Positions 31,738 through 42,552 are shown, counted from the first letter of the stretch. The stretch: DNA of 64,000 nucleotides from Cylindrobasidium torrendii FP15055 ss-10 (GCA_000934385.1 KN880528.1:24027-88026), one strand, 5' to 3'. Made by a program: numbers and translations. Notes: generated by a model from the sequence alone, not told the origin.

Positions 31738-33494
31738 ATGAGCAAACGTCGGCTGAACGACGATGAGGCCAAAATCCATCAGGCTGTGCTAGCAGCTCAA
31801 AATCATGTATGAACTCGTGTTTGTTTTTCATCTGTCTGGACTCAATGCTAAATACTTGGTGAAGGAATTGAGAGGCGAAGAATTGAATGGAGTTGTGGTT
31901 GATAACAAGAAGCGCGCGGCTGCGCTCAACTTTCTGCTTTCTGTTGGCCTGCTGAAGCCACTTACGGACAAAAAAGGCGTTATATTCCGTGCAATATCCA
32001 AAGGAGACTACAGCTCGTGCGTCCGTGTTCTTTGCCTTTAGGACATGTGGCTCATTTCCATCCAGCACGCAAGGGCTGAATGCTGAAGAAAACATGGTTT
32101 ACGACCATATCAAAAGCTCTGCTAACGAGGGTGAGCAGCGCTTCTTTCGTAGAGATTCTCTTCGCCTGAACAAACGGATAGGCATCTGGACAAAACACCT
32201 GAAGAACAAGACGAACTTGCATCAGACTGTGATTGACCGCTGCATCAAGACTCTGGTGTCCAAGAATCTCATTAAACGCGTTCCATCCGTTCAAGTGCGT
32301 GTGCCGTCGCGCCCGCTACTGAGATCTCATGCTTAGCCTGGCAGCACAATACACGCAAAATATATATGCTTGCTAGTCTAGAACCTTCCGTGGCATTGAC
32401 CGGTGGTCCTTGGTACACTGAAAACGAGCTGGATACCGAGTTTATTGACACACTCAAGAAGGCTTGTTTAAAGTTGATTACGGACATGGTGCGTGAGACT
32501 GTATCATCTCAAATCTTTTCCAACCTGTTGTAGACATTCCCAGATAGGCGTGCACTCAACGACGGTCTTCTTTACCCCATATCCAATGCTCCGAAGTACC
32601 CTACGGCTGGTCATATTCAAAGGGCACTGAAGAAAGCGCGCCTCACTCCGACTGAACTGTCCATAGAACACATTGAGATGCTTCTGAATGTCCTTGTACT
32701 CGATGGTGCTGTCGAAAAAGTGTGCCATCACCTCTGTCCGATCTCACCGAATGCTAATGCCATCCTAGGTGCCTTCTTTCGGGCTGACGCTCTGGAATCC
32801 GGACGCGATAGATGAAGACTCGGACGACGACTCGAAGAAGAAGCGCAAGAAGAAGAAACGGAGATATGACTCCTCTTCGGACAGCGACGACAGTTCGAGC
32901 AGGAAACGGAGCAAAAAGAAGAAGGCAAGGAGGAAGGAGGACAACGACACAGAGTCGGATGACCCAAACGACGATGGCCTCGCGACCCCTCCTCCCAAAA
33001 AGAAGAAGCGGAGCAAGCGACGGGACGATTCTTCGGACTCTGAGCAAGAATCGAGGCGCAAGCGGCGGAGGCGGCACAGTGACGACGAGGACACAGCGAG
33101 TGATGATGACCGCCGACGCAGTAAGAGCAAGAGCAAGAGCAAGAGCAAGAAGCGGCGGGACGACAGCGACTCGGGCAGCGATTCAGACGACGACCGGCGT
33201 TCGCGGTCAAAGTCACGGTCATCGAAACAGCGACAGTATTCGGCTTCGCCTGCTCCAATGTTGGATGATGGTGATGGGAATGTGTATCGTGCTATTCGTC
33301 AGGCGGAAGGGCTTTCGTTGGGATGGTCGCAGGCGCCGTGTAGCAAATGCCAATCTTTCGAGTTCTGCAAGGAGGGAGGGCCGGTCAACCCAACCGCCTG
33401 TGCGTACTATGGTGATTGGCTGTTGGGAAAGACGATGGATGACTTGGACGACATAGAAAATGTAGGTCTGGGAAGCCTATTTGGCGAGACGTAA
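31738..33494 (+). CDS. RPC34: DNA-directed RNA polymerase III subunit RPC6 (RPC34) with large charged insertion
   Basis: Pol III-specific subunit of the RPC82/34/31 group that acts in promoter opening. Exon 1 is MSKRRLNDDEAKIHQAVLAA; tandem winged helices follow: AAALNFLLSVGLLKPLTDKK, IWTKHLKNKTNLHQTVIDRC, IKTLVSKNLIKRVPSVQ, RKIYMLASLEPSVALTGGPW, FIDTLKKACLKLITD and FPDRRALNDGLLYPISNAPK. After FGLTLWNPDAIDEDSDD comes an insertion of roughly 150 residues rich in Lys, Arg, Asp and Ser (about 32810-33265). The conserved end then follows, with YRAIRQAEGLSLGWSQAPCS and Cys spacing C-x2-C-x5-C-x10-C, which binds a 4Fe-4S cluster in the human protein. Total about 485 residues against about 316 in human. 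Six or so introns. Confidence 0.93.
32810..33265 (+). repeat. Low-complexity Lys/Arg/Asp/Ser-rich coding insertion in RPC6
   Basis: The coding sequence alternates AAGAAG/CGGAGG runs with GAC/TCG blocks, giving motifs such as KKKRKKKKRR, SDSDDSSSRKRS and the (KS)n run KSKSKSKSKK. It includes several bipartite nuclear-localisation-like clusters. At DNA level AAGAGC is repeated five times near 33123-33150. Confidence 0.85.
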
Positions 33495-33847
33495 AGTTGT
33501 CGACATTTTCGGTTGTACCTGTGGGGTATATTTGTGTGGCAATGTAAAAATTAGATAAGTACCCAGATTGTAAGTGTTCTCGGCGATTTTGACGAGCAAT
33601 CAGCTATTCATGAAAGCCACACGAAGTGTGGCGCTGTTTGATGAATCATGTAGGTTCAGTTATGATCGGTGGTTCGATTCTTTGAGCCACTTGAAAGTTG
33701 ACAGTAAACCACCATCACCCTCATCACTGTCTCTTCAACGAACTTTTCCAGCGGTCCCGGTATGTGGCAGCGACACCGACTTGGCATTCAGCCCACTGAT
33801 GTCTCATTACAGGGAGCGTTGCCGAATTTGACGCAGCCAGTACTGCC
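33495..33847. other. RPC6 3' UTR and decayed 5' end of F-box gene 1
   Basis: The stretch contains the region homologous to exon 1 of F-box genes 2 and 3, but here the ancestral ATG is ACG (33738-33740) followed by the same AACTTTTCCAGCGG and GTATGT donor. The upstream 150 bp align with the regions upstream of the other two F-box genes (shared ACGAAGTGTGGCGCT and TTATGATCGGTGGTTCGATT). Confidence 0.7.
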
Positions 33848-35491
33848 ATGTATGACTCGAGCGATTCATTTTCTCCAGCTCAGCCCGATTTCGTCAGGCA
33901 AATACGTTCCCACATCAAGAACCTTCAAACCGAGCTTGATTCACGCAGGACTGCCTTCGAAGCCAGCGTTGCTCCGCTAGAAGCTCATATCCGGCAATAT
34001 CAATCCATGCTCTGTCCTTGCCATTCCCTTCCCACTGAGGTTTGGGGAGAAATTTTCAAGTTTGTCCCAACCCTGCGAAAGTTCACTGAGGAGGATTCCT
34101 TCGTAGTCAACATCCATCCCAATTCATCAGAGTATCCTTGGAACATTAGTAGAGTATGCCGCCGCTGGCGCATGATCTGCATCACCTCTCCAAATATCTG
34201 GAATTCCGTGTCCTTGACAAAGATGGATCGTTTCACCTCTGGCACGAACAGCATACTGTCGGCAGTGCTGGAAAGAGCGATCACAAGTCCTTCGCTACAT
34301 ATCCGACTGGACTTCACTAGTTTCTCACTCGAGTACCTCCCGACGATGCAGGAATATCTACCTCGCATCACGCACCTACACGTAGAAGGCAAGGCAAAGG
34401 AGTTTGCCCGTTTGACAACCATTCTCCCTCTTTCCAACCTCCGCGAGCTCACGGTCAGGGTCTTTGCGGCGTGGTTTTCTTTTAGCGACAACGACTCTGA
34501 TGACATTGAAAACGAAGACGAAGAAACCGGGTCGCAGTGGGATGACGAGCCATTGGATTGTATGCCAATTCTACGCTCGTTTCAGTCTTGTCCGAAGTTG
34601 CGTGTTTTGGGGCTCGAGGTGGACATGGATGGAATGTGCGCTGAGGCAGAGCCCATAGATCATGCAGCGCTCACATTCCCATGGTCGCAGCTCGCAGAAC
34701 TCACGATCTCGTGGCCAAACAACGGCGGTGTTTTGGCTCCATTATACGAGAGCTGCGAAAATCTAGAAAAGCTTTCGTTCGATGGGTATGCGTACTCTCC
34801 AGCATCCCCTCATCACTGGGAGGCCGTCGCTCAGGTTGTGTTGCCGAAACTGTCCTCTTTAGACCTGCAGAACGTACCTTGGGGGATGCCACAATCATTT
34901 GTTTGCCCGTCTCTCGACACTCTGTGCATAGGCAGCATATGCTATGAACCTGATGTCATGGACATGGTTAGCAAAGCAGGCTCTGTGCGCACCTTGGTAC
35001 TTGTATTTGACAGTCCCCACAGGGCTACCGGGGCGAGGGGGAATATGGCGTTTAAATTGCTCATGCCTGTGATGGCGGAGGTGGAGGAGCTCACGATTCG
35101 GACGATGGATGAGGATATGATGGATAGCGTCGCAAGAAACATCCATGATCTCGCGCAGCGGACGGACGGAAAGCTGCTTCTGCCTAGCCTGCGGGCATTC
35201 ACTCTACACATGACACACTCCTACAATTTTTCCGAGGTGGAATGTCGCTTGACGCGGTTGATCCTCACGATGCTGACGGCGCGTATGGTGACAGGCTTGA
35301 AAGAGGTAAAATTTTCGTTGTGGGACAGCGATGTGTGCCGGAACCGGATGGGATGTCTGCCAGAAGGCATGACTGATGGGCCTGGATTGGCGGCATCCGC
35401 GCTGGTGTGCGGGCTGAATGAGCTGAGGTCAAAGGGATTAAAAGTTACGCTTTTGGTGAACCATGGAGAGGAGTCGGAGTACTACCTCTGA
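33848..35491 (+). CDS. F-box-like domain protein, tandem copy 1
   Basis: Agaricomycete F-box protein, likely substrate receptor of an SCF ubiquitin ligase. A short coiled coil (IRSHIKNLQTELDSRRTAFE, ASVAPLEAHIRQYQSMLCPC) precedes the F-box (HSLPTEVWGEIFKFVPTL and FPWNISRVCRRWRMICITSP, a variant called F-box-like). The remaining ~430 residues have leucine-rich-type repeats (LSNLRELTVR, LRVLGLEVDM, QLAELTISWPNNGG, LEKLSFDGYAYSP, LSSLDLQNVPWGMP). The start at 33848 is the first ATG left after loss of the ancestral start codon. The body is intact with no stop or frameshift. It lies 350 bp after RPC6. Confidence 0.85.
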   Translation: MYDSSDSFSPAQPDFVRQIRSHIKNLQTELDSRRTAFEASVAPLEAHIRQYQSMLCPCHSLPTEVWGEIFKFVPTLRKFTEEDSFVVNIHPNSSEYPWNISRVCRRWRMICITSPNIWNSVSLTKMDRFTSGTNSILSAVLERAITSPSLHIRLDFTSFSLEYLPTMQEYLPRITHLHVEGKAKEFARLTTILPLSNLRELTVRVFAAWFSFSDNDSDDIENEDEETGSQWDDEPLDCMPILRSFQSCPKLRVLGLEVDMDGMCAEAEPIDHAALTFPWSQLAELTISWPNNGGVLAPLYESCENLEKLSFDGYAYSPASPHHWEAVAQVVLPKLSSLDLQNVPWGMPQSFVCPSLDTLCIGSICYEPDVMDMVSKAGSVRTLVLVFDSPHRATGARGNMAFKLLMPVMAEVEELTIRTMDEDMMDSVARNIHDLAQRTDGKLLLPSLRAFTLHMTHSYNFSEVECRLTRLILTMLTARMVTGLKEVKFSLWDSDVCRNRMGCLPEGMTDGPGLAASALVCGLNELRSKGLKVTLLVNHGEESEYYL

Positions 35492-36106
35492 AAGCTGTAC
35501 GATAGGTTGCTTATTATGCATCGTTCTCTTGGACTGTATTCCCCGTATTTCATTTGAAAGAAGTGCAACTTACTCGCACTTGAAGAAGGTTGAATGTCCT
35601 CCAATGCTGGACAATGGTGATACGATTTAGCAGTGTGTTTATCATGCTATTCGTCAGGCGGAAGGGCTTTCTTTGGGCTGGTCACAGGCGCCATGTATAT
35701 ACAAGTACCGTACTGGCAGTCGTTTGAGTTGACCCTTAGACTATGGTGATATTGGCTTTTTGGAAAGACAATGGATGATTTGGAGGAGAATATAGGGCTA
35801 GGAATCCTGTTGAGCGAGACCTAAGTTGTCGATGTTCGCAGTGTATGAATGTAGGGTTTATTTGTGTGGCAATGAACAACTTAGATGAACTTCCAGGTTG
35901 GTTTGAGCTATTATTCATGGTGTTGTCGATAACGAGTCTCTGTTTTGGAAAGGCTCACGAAATGTGGCGCTGTTGGTTGAAATTCGTCCGTTTGCAGTAC
36001 TGTAAGTACAGCTGGATGAATTTGGATCGATCAGTTCATGATCGGTGGCTCGATTTTTTGAGATACTTGGCAACAAACAACCACCATCCTCATCATTCTC
36101 CACTCC
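35492..36106. other. Spacer holding the RPC6 tail copy and 5' region of F-box gene 2
   Basis: Aligns in order with RPC6 3' end, RPC6 3' UTR and the F-box 1 upstream region. The tail CTTGAAGAAGGTTGAATGTC at about 35579-35598 recurs near 40079-40098 after F-box gene 3, marking the other edge of the duplication. Confidence 0.7.
35598..35823 (+). pseudogene. Degenerate copy of the 3' end of RPC6
   Basis: This stretch matches the last ~230 bp of RPC6 (33250-33494): TATTCGTCAGGCGGAAGGGC is identical, followed by TTTCTTTGGGCTGGTCACAG in place of TTTCGTTGGGATGGTCGCAG, then CTATGGTGAT, TGGAAAGACAATGGATGATT and GAGCGAGACCTAAGTTGTCG. A TAG lies early in the frame (CGATTTAGCA), the Fe-S cysteine block is partly deleted and the frame is broken, so it cannot make the subunit end. 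Similarity continues into the 3' UTR to about 35895. Confidence 0.88.
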
Positions 36107-37839
36107 ATGCGCTTTTCCAGCGGCCACGGTAGTTGGCGGTATTGGCCTGGCATTCGACCTACTGAAGTCTCATCACAGGGAGTGGTACTGAAGATGCATC
36201 AAACAGCGTTCTCTCCATCTCAAGCGACTCGCTTTCCCCAACTCAGCCCGATGTCGTCAAGCAAATACGTTCTCAAATCATGGACCTTCGAACCGAGCTC
36301 GATGCCCGTAGAACTGCCTTCGAAGCAAGTGTTGCTCCGCTAGAAGCTCGTCTCAAACAATATCAATCCATGCTCTGCCCTTGTCATTCTCTTCCCAATG
36401 AAATTTTGGGGGAAATTTTCAAGTTTGTCCCAACCCTGCGATCACCCAGGGAGTATCCCTTCGCAGTCGACATCCATCCCAAATCATCAGATTTCCCTTG
36501 GAACATTAGCAAAGTATGCCGCCGCTGGCGCATAATCTGTATCAGCTCTCCGACTCTCTGGAATTCCGTGGCCCTGTTGGGCATGGGTCGGTTCACCTCT
36601 GGCACGAGCAGCATATTGTCGACAGTGCTGGAAAGAGCAAGAACGAGTCCTTCGCTAGATATCCAACTGGATTTGACTTATTTCTCACGCGAGTATATCT
36701 CGACGATGAAGGAATACATACCTCGCATCACGCGCTTACATGTCGAAGGCACGGCAAAGAAATTTGCCCGCCTGCCTACCGCTCTTCCTCTTTCCAACCT
36801 CCGCGAGCTCACGGTCAAGTTCACTGCATTGCCGTGGGGCCTTGGCGACAACAACTCGGACGACGAAGACGCTGGGGCGCAGTGGGAAGACGCGCCATTA
36901 AATTTTATGCCAATCCTTCGCCAGTTCCAAGACTGTCCGAAGTTGCGTAATCTGGTGTTAGATGTGGTGACGGGCTGTATGTTTGCCGAGACAGAGCCCA
37001 TAGACCATGCAACACTCACAATCCCATGGTCACAGCTCACCGATCTCACGATTTCGTGGCCGAACAGCGGGAATGTACTGGCTACATTATACGAAAGCTG
37101 CACAAGCCTCGAGAGACTTTCGTTCGATGGGTATGGGTACTCGCCGGACCTCCCTGACCGCTGGGAGGTCGCCACCCGAATTGTGCTCCCGCAACTATCC
37201 TCTTTAGCCCTTCAAAACGTGCCTTGGGGGATGCCACGGTCATTCGTCTGCCCGTCTCTCAACACTCTGCGCATAGGCAACATATGCCACGAACCTGATG
37301 TTTTGGATATGCTCAGCAAGGCGGGCACTGTGCGCCACTTGATGCTCATGTTCGACTGTCCCGCTCAGGCCGCCGACGGAACGATGGATGGGGGTATGGC
37401 GTTCAAATTGCTTCTTCCCGTTATGGCGGGGGTGAAGGAGCTCACGATCCAGACGACAGATGTTGATAGGGCGCACGGCGTCCTTACAGCCATAGATGAT
37501 CTCTCAAAGAAGATGGACGGAGAGTTGCTTTTGCCCCGTCTGCGGGCATTCAATTTATATATGAGAGCCGGCCACAATTTTCGCGAGGTGGAATGTTCCC
37601 TCACGCGGTCAATCCTTATGATGTTGGCAGCGCGCATGAAGACAGGCTTAGAGGAGGCAAATTTCTCGTTGTGGGACAGCCCCAGTGCCCACCTTAACCG
37701 AATATTGTATGTACCAAACGACAGGGTTGACGGGCCAGGATTGGCGGGATCCGCGCTGGTAGAAGGGTTGGACGGGCTGAGGGCAATGGGATTAAAGGTT
37801 TCGTTGTTAGTGAACCATGAGTCGGAGTACTATCGTTAG
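36107..37839 (+). CDS. F-box-like domain protein, tandem copy 2
   Basis: Paralog of the flanking F-box genes and closest in sequence to copy 1. Exon 1 is only MRFSSGH plus one base (36107-36128); a GTAGTT...ACAG intron of about 51 nt follows. Exon 2 reads SGTEDASNSVLSISSDSLSP, TQPDVVKQIRSQIMDLRTEL, coiled coil, then the F-box-like segment HSLPNEILGEIFKFVPTLRS and FPWNISKVCRRWRIICISSP. LRR-like strands follow (LSNLRELTVKFT, QLTDLTISWPNSG, LERLSFDGYGYSP, LSSLALQNVPWGMP). The stop follows NHESEYYR, where copies 1 and 3 have NH-E-ESEYYL. Intact over its whole length. Confidence 0.86.
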
Positions 37840-38217
37840 ATATCATAATGCTATCACTGACTATTTAGAATTCGTAGATACTTTCCCCCTTATTTTACTT
37901 CAGAAATCATGCAGTAAGTACGATATGTATCGATATGTTGGATGTCGGACCGCGATCCACGTCCCTATGCACGTAGAGTATACTTGTGCAACAGTGTACA
38001 ATCTGAATGAACCCCGGGTTTGGTAAGAGTTATTTATGATGTTGTTCGTGATGAACCGCTTTGTCTTTTGCAAGACTCACGAAGTGTGGCGCTCTTGGTT
38101 GAAATTCATCCGTTTACTGGATGAATTTAAATCGTTCAGTGCAGTCATGATCGGTGGTTCGATTCTTCAAGACACTTGACAGCAAACCACCACCATCCTC
38201 GTCGCCCTTCCCAGTCA
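37840..38217. other. Duplicated upstream region of F-box gene 3
   Basis: 378 bp. The part from about 38020 aligns with the regions before copies 1 and 2 (CACGAAGTGTGGCGCT, TCATGATCGGTGGTTCGATT). An older remnant (TCGGACCGCGATCC...ACGTCCCT near 37946) recurs before GET4 at about 40104. The RPC6 tail itself is lost here except for a short 3'-UTR trace (near 37985-38035). Confidence 0.6.
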
Positions 38218-39977
38218 ATGAGCTTTTTCAGCGGTCTCGGTATGTAGGAGCATTGGTTTGGTGCTTGACCTCCTGAAGCCTCTTTGCAGAGATTGGTGAA
38301 GAAGAAGCACCTGATGCTGTTATCTCAAGCGATTCGGCTTCTCCAGCTGAACCCGATGTCGTCGCCCTACTACGTTCTCGAATCAAGGACCTCGAAGTCG
38401 AGCTCGCCGCACGCACAGATACCTTAACGAGCCTTGAAGCTCGTATCCGACAATATGGCCAGAAAACTCTCTGCCCATTCCATTCCTTGCCTAACGAGGT
38501 CCTGGGAGAAATATTCAAGTTCGTGCCCAGGTTGCAAAGATCCAGGGAGGATTCTTTCGCAATCAACATCCATGCCAAAGCAACCGAGTTCCCTTGGAAC
38601 GTCAGTAGGGTATGCCGCCGCTGGCGCATGCTCTGCACGAGCTCTGCGAACTTTTGGAATTCTGTGTCCTTGACGGGCATGGATCGGTTCACCTCCGGTA
38701 CGAGCAGCTTGCTGTCGACGGTGCTGGAAAGGACGAGAACAGGAGCTTCGTTGGATGTCCGACTGAATTTGTCGAATTTCTCACCTGAGTATCTGGATCT
38801 CCCGGCGATGCAGGAATGCCTCCCTCGCATCACGCGTTTGGATGTACAAGGGATGACAAGGGAGTTTGCCCGATTGACGACCGTGCTCCCGCTTTCCAGC
38901 CTCCGCGAGCTCACGGTCAGGTTTCTTGCGGTGTGGATTCCCTTCGGCGACTCGGACGACGAAGAAGACACCAGGCCGCAGTGGGATGATGATCCATTGG
39001 ACTGCATGCCCATCCTCCGCCCATTCCAGGCCTGCCCAAACTTGCACAGTCTATCTCTCGACGTGGCGACGGATGAGATGTTCGCCGAGACAGAGCCCAT
39101 CGACCATGCCGCCCTCACATTCCCGTGGTCGCAGCTCACCGAGCTCGCCATTTCCTGGCCGAACGGCGGTGGTGATTTAGCCCCATTGTACAAAAGCTGC
39201 GAAAGCCTGGAGAAGCTCTCGTTCACTGGGTATGCATACGCTCCCGACGACCCCGAATACTGGGAGGCCAATACTGAATCACCCGGCATTGTCGCTTGGC
39301 CGACGATTGTGCTGCCACGACTGTCCTATCTCGACCTGCAGAACGTGCCTTGGATGATGCCACAGTCGTTCGTTTGTGCGTCGCTCGACACGCTGTGCGT
39401 AGGCAGCATATGCAACGAGCTGGATTTCGTGAAGATGGTCGACAATTGCAAAGTGGAGGGCGCTGTGCGCAAATTGAAGCTGGTATTTGATCGTCCCGAG
39501 TCGCTGACTGGGGCGAGGGGCAATGTGTCATTTGAAGCGCTTCTGCCTGTGATGCAAGGGGTGGAGGAGATCACGATCCAGACGTTGGATGAGGACGTGA
39601 TGGACAGCGCCGTGAAAACTATTCACAATCTCTCACAGTGGGCGGATGGAGGAAAGATGCTTCTGCCTTGTCTGCGGGCGTTCAAGTTACACATGTCGAA
39701 CCCGTACGATTTTCGTGAAGAGGGATGCAGCTTGACACGGTTGATCCTTACCATGCTGGAGGCGCGCATGGAGACAGGGTTGAAGGAGGCGACATTTTCG
39801 TTGTGGGACAGCGGAAGTATGTATAGGGACTTGGCGAGCTTTCTTCCTGAAGGCAGAGCTGACGGGCCCGGACTGGCGGAATCCGCGCTGGTAAAAGGCT
39901 TGGATGAGCTGAGGGCAAAGGGATTGAAAGTTTCGTTGTTGGTGAATCATGAAGAGGAGTCGGAGTACTACCTCTGA
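38218..39977 (+). CDS. F-box-like domain protein, tandem copy 3
   Basis: Third member of the array. Exon 1 encodes MSFFSGL plus one base; the intron GTATGT...GCAG (about 38240-38289) joins it to EIGEEEAPDAVISSDSASPA, EPDVVALLRSRIKDLEVELA and the coiled coil. The F-box-like segment is HSLPNEVLGEIFKFVPRLQR and FPWNVSRVCRRWRMLCTSSA. LRR-like strands follow as in the paralogs (LSSLRELTVRFLAVW, QLTELAISWPNGGG, LSYLDLQNVPWMMP). It has a ~7-residue insertion (TESPGIVAW) not present in copies 1 and 2, and is the most diverged. Ends NHEEESEYYL. No inactivating change seen. Confidence 0.86.
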
Positions 39978-40178
39978 AATTTGTACTTATAAAGATGCTC
40001 TATTGCTTACTATGTGCCATTCTCAACGGCTTTATTCCCCGTATTTCAATTTACATGCCTATGTAAGTGCAATGTACTTGAAGAAGGTTGAATGTCCGGA
40101 ACTCGGACCGCGATCCCACGTCCCTGTCCAATCTGGTGAGAAACGTATTAGCATCTGCTTCACTCGTCCATCACCACG

Positions 40179-41346
40179 ATGGCTCCTCCTCCTTCCTCCT
40201 CTCGCGCCCTAAACGCGATCCTACCCCAAGTCCCCACCTCTCCATACGAGGCGCACCAAAAAGCCCGCACATTCGCGTCGCGCTACGCCAAGGCCAAGCA
40301 ATACGACACCGCAATCGACGTCCTCTTCCAGAGCGCGAGAGAGTTGTTCAAGACGGGGCAACCGGGAAGTGGCACAGATCTTGCGGGATTCTTGCTCGAA
40401 GTGTATGATGAGAAGGGCGAACGCGTGTCGGATGAGAGCCGAGGTGCGTTTGTGTGATCCACTTCTGCGATCCAGAGGCGCTGATGGATGGACAGAACGT
40501 CTGACGCAGTTGATTGCTTTGGCGGGCGATGCAGGTGCATGGAGAAAGACTGTTATCGACAAGTCTGTTTCGTACGTGTTTGTACTGCTCATCCCAGTGT
40601 CAGGCTTTTAACGGTGGCGTGTAGATGGTCCGCGAAACATGGTGAGTGCCCTGCAGGCGATCCAGCTTTGAACCACTATATCGGAGAGCTGCTGTACCGA
40701 GGTGTGTTCTGCGCTCATCTATCCACCTCTTGCTGAAGAAACACCAGAGGGCGCGTTTGAGCAAGCAGAGCACCATCTCCTGCAATCTGGACGGCGCGAC
40801 AGTGCGCGTGTTCTCGCTTCCATGTTCGTCGACTGGGCCAACTCCACAAGCCCTCCCACCTATGCGCCTTTTGCACTCCGCGGAACGCTTCCCTACTTGC
40901 TGAACGGAAACATACTTGCTGCACGGACGTTTATCACCCATTTCCGCGAAAAAGTGCCCAAATCGAGCGACGCGCCCGTCCGCGTCGACGACACAAACGA
41001 GTTTGTCTTGACCACGGACGCCGTCGTGAATTTCTGTCAACTTGCGGTTTTCACGTGCCAGCGCGCGCAAGGCGACAAGAACAAGGTCATACGCGAGAGT
41101 TGGGTGCGGCTGTGTGGGACGTACCAGGCAAAGGACAGCTTGTTGGCGCAGCCGGAGGTGCGCAGGATGATGCAGGAGCTTGCTACTCTGTATTTTGCGA
41201 TTCCGCCGCCGAGGGCACAGGCGGCGAGTCCGTTTGGTGATATTATGGCGTCGTTGCTGGGTGGAGGGGCGCCTGGTGGAGGGGCGAGTGCGCCGGCGAC
41301 TAGGACGCTTGCGCCTCCGCCGGCGGCAGGTGCTGGACTGGATTGA
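40179..41346 (+). CDS. GET4: GET4 homolog (tail-anchored protein targeting)
   Basis: Cytosolic alpha-helical repeat protein which with Get5 and Sgt2 hands tail-anchored proteins to Get3. MAPPPSSSRALNAILPQVPT, then SPYEAHQKARTFASRYAKAK, YDTAIDVLFQSARELFKTGQ and GSGTDLAGFLLEVYDEKGER match the N-terminal TPR-like helices. Later exons give LTQLIALAGDAGAWRKTVID, GDPALNHYIGELLYR, EETPEGAFEQAEHHLLQSGR, FALRGTLPYLLNGNILAART and the C-terminal helices up to SPFGDIMASLLGG. The tail is Gly/Ala/Pro-rich. Introns near 40442-40495, 40570-40624, 40635-40652 or thereabouts, and 40702-40732. Confidence 0.88.
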
Positions 41347-41521
41347 GGGGATACTGGGAAGTTGCACATATCGGAAGGAAATTGTATCACTCTCATAGAC
41401 TCTTATACGTGAAGCTTGTATGCAAGTGATGTATTTTGGCTACGTCGCACAGAAAGCGAATGGCAAAGCATTGCTGTAGTTGGATTTAATGCGGCTTGAA
41501 CGTTGAACTTTGAATACCAAT

Positions 41522-42552
41522 TCATTCACACGTCTGGACGAATGATACAGCGTCCTCGTATACTATCCATGGACACGCCTCTTTCTCCGAATGCACCACT
41601 GCTGGCTCAGTTCCACCGACATGCTGTGCGACGACGCCAACGTACATCTCCTCCCCCTCCCCTACTCCTACCTGGCTTGTGAACTTGTGGAACGCCCATC
41701 CGGTAGGAACAGTACCGTCGACGGTAAGCACATTCGTCTTTGGGTTGTATTCGACGCGCGCAAAGTCGAATCCGAGCCCGAGCCCGAGGGCTTTGGTGTA
41801 TGCTTCCTTCATGGTCCAGATCCAGAAGAAGTCTTGGAGGGCTTGGGGGAGCGGGGTGGAGAGGAGGGTGTGGTGTTCGAGGCGGGTGAGCTGTGACAAA
41901 AATGTGATGATGGGTGAGTAGGTGCTGTTTGTGTGAAGCAGGAAGAGGAGAGGAGGAAGAGAAGGAAGAATGCACCTGCGAGTCCATGTATCCTATAAAG
42001 GTCTCGAAGGTGTCGTTTCCTGGAATCCGGACTTTCATGAGGTCTATGCCGAGTTGGAAAGCGGGTGCGTCGTTGATGCCTGGTCCGTATACTATGCCGA
42101 CGAGACCGTTGTCGTGCGAGATGTTGTATGCCAGTGGGGGGTCGAGTTGTGGGGACAACTAACACGGGATGAGGACTTGAGAGATATGGAGAGAGGAAGA
42201 CGGTGGTGGTGCATACAAGAAACGGCTTGTTCGCAGGCGTTTTGTCGAATACCGCGGTGCTGGGATCGATGCCATGCTCGCGGAGAATGCGTCGGGGGAG
42301 CAATTTGGATATCAGGCCTCCTTAGGGGATGTTCAATCCGGCGTGTGGAGAGACAATAGTGTGCTCACGAACAGCATCTTCGCGTCTGTAGAATTTCTTA
42401 ATCTGGGCTACTGTCCCTTCGTCGAGTTTGCTGAGGCCAGCTTCGTAAAGCTGACGCGTTCAGCGTGTGCTGCAGCTGGTTGTGTGGTGGCGAACCTGGT
42501 CGGTGAAGTCCTGCGGCACATATCTCACAATGCGCGCTTTGATGATGGTCAT
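41522..42552 (-). CDS. 4'-phosphopantetheinyl transferase (Lys5/NpgA/Sfp type)
   Basis: Transfers phosphopantetheine from CoA to carrier domains such as those of alpha-aminoadipate reductase, NRPS and PKS. From ATG 42552 (MTIIKARIVRYVPQDFTDQ) the product splices to LYEAGLSKLDEGTVAQIKKF, YRREDAVRGLISKLLPRRIL, REHGIDPSTAVFDKTPANKP, PPLAYNISHDNGLVGIVYG, FQLGIDLMKVRIPGNDTFET and the signature FFWIWTMKEAYTKALGLGLG (WxxKEAxxK). In the usual G(I/V)DxE block this protein has GIDLM, so the metal-binding acid there is not obvious. The C-terminus ends VSFVQTCE. Introns near 42464-42495, 42300-42365, 42160-42225 and 41890-41980. Divergent from the PfkB-like gene (156 bp). Confidence 0.9.

Noticed and set aside
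32754..33258. Long Leu/Ser/Arg-rich minus-strand ORFs opposite RPC6
   Set aside because: Antisense of the Lys/Arg/Ser low-complexity block; no family similarity and no start context.
38228..39289. 353-codon minus-strand ORF across F-box copy 3
   Set aside because: It is antisense to the conserved F-box protein and similar antisense ORFs exist opposite the other copies only because the sequences are paralogous.
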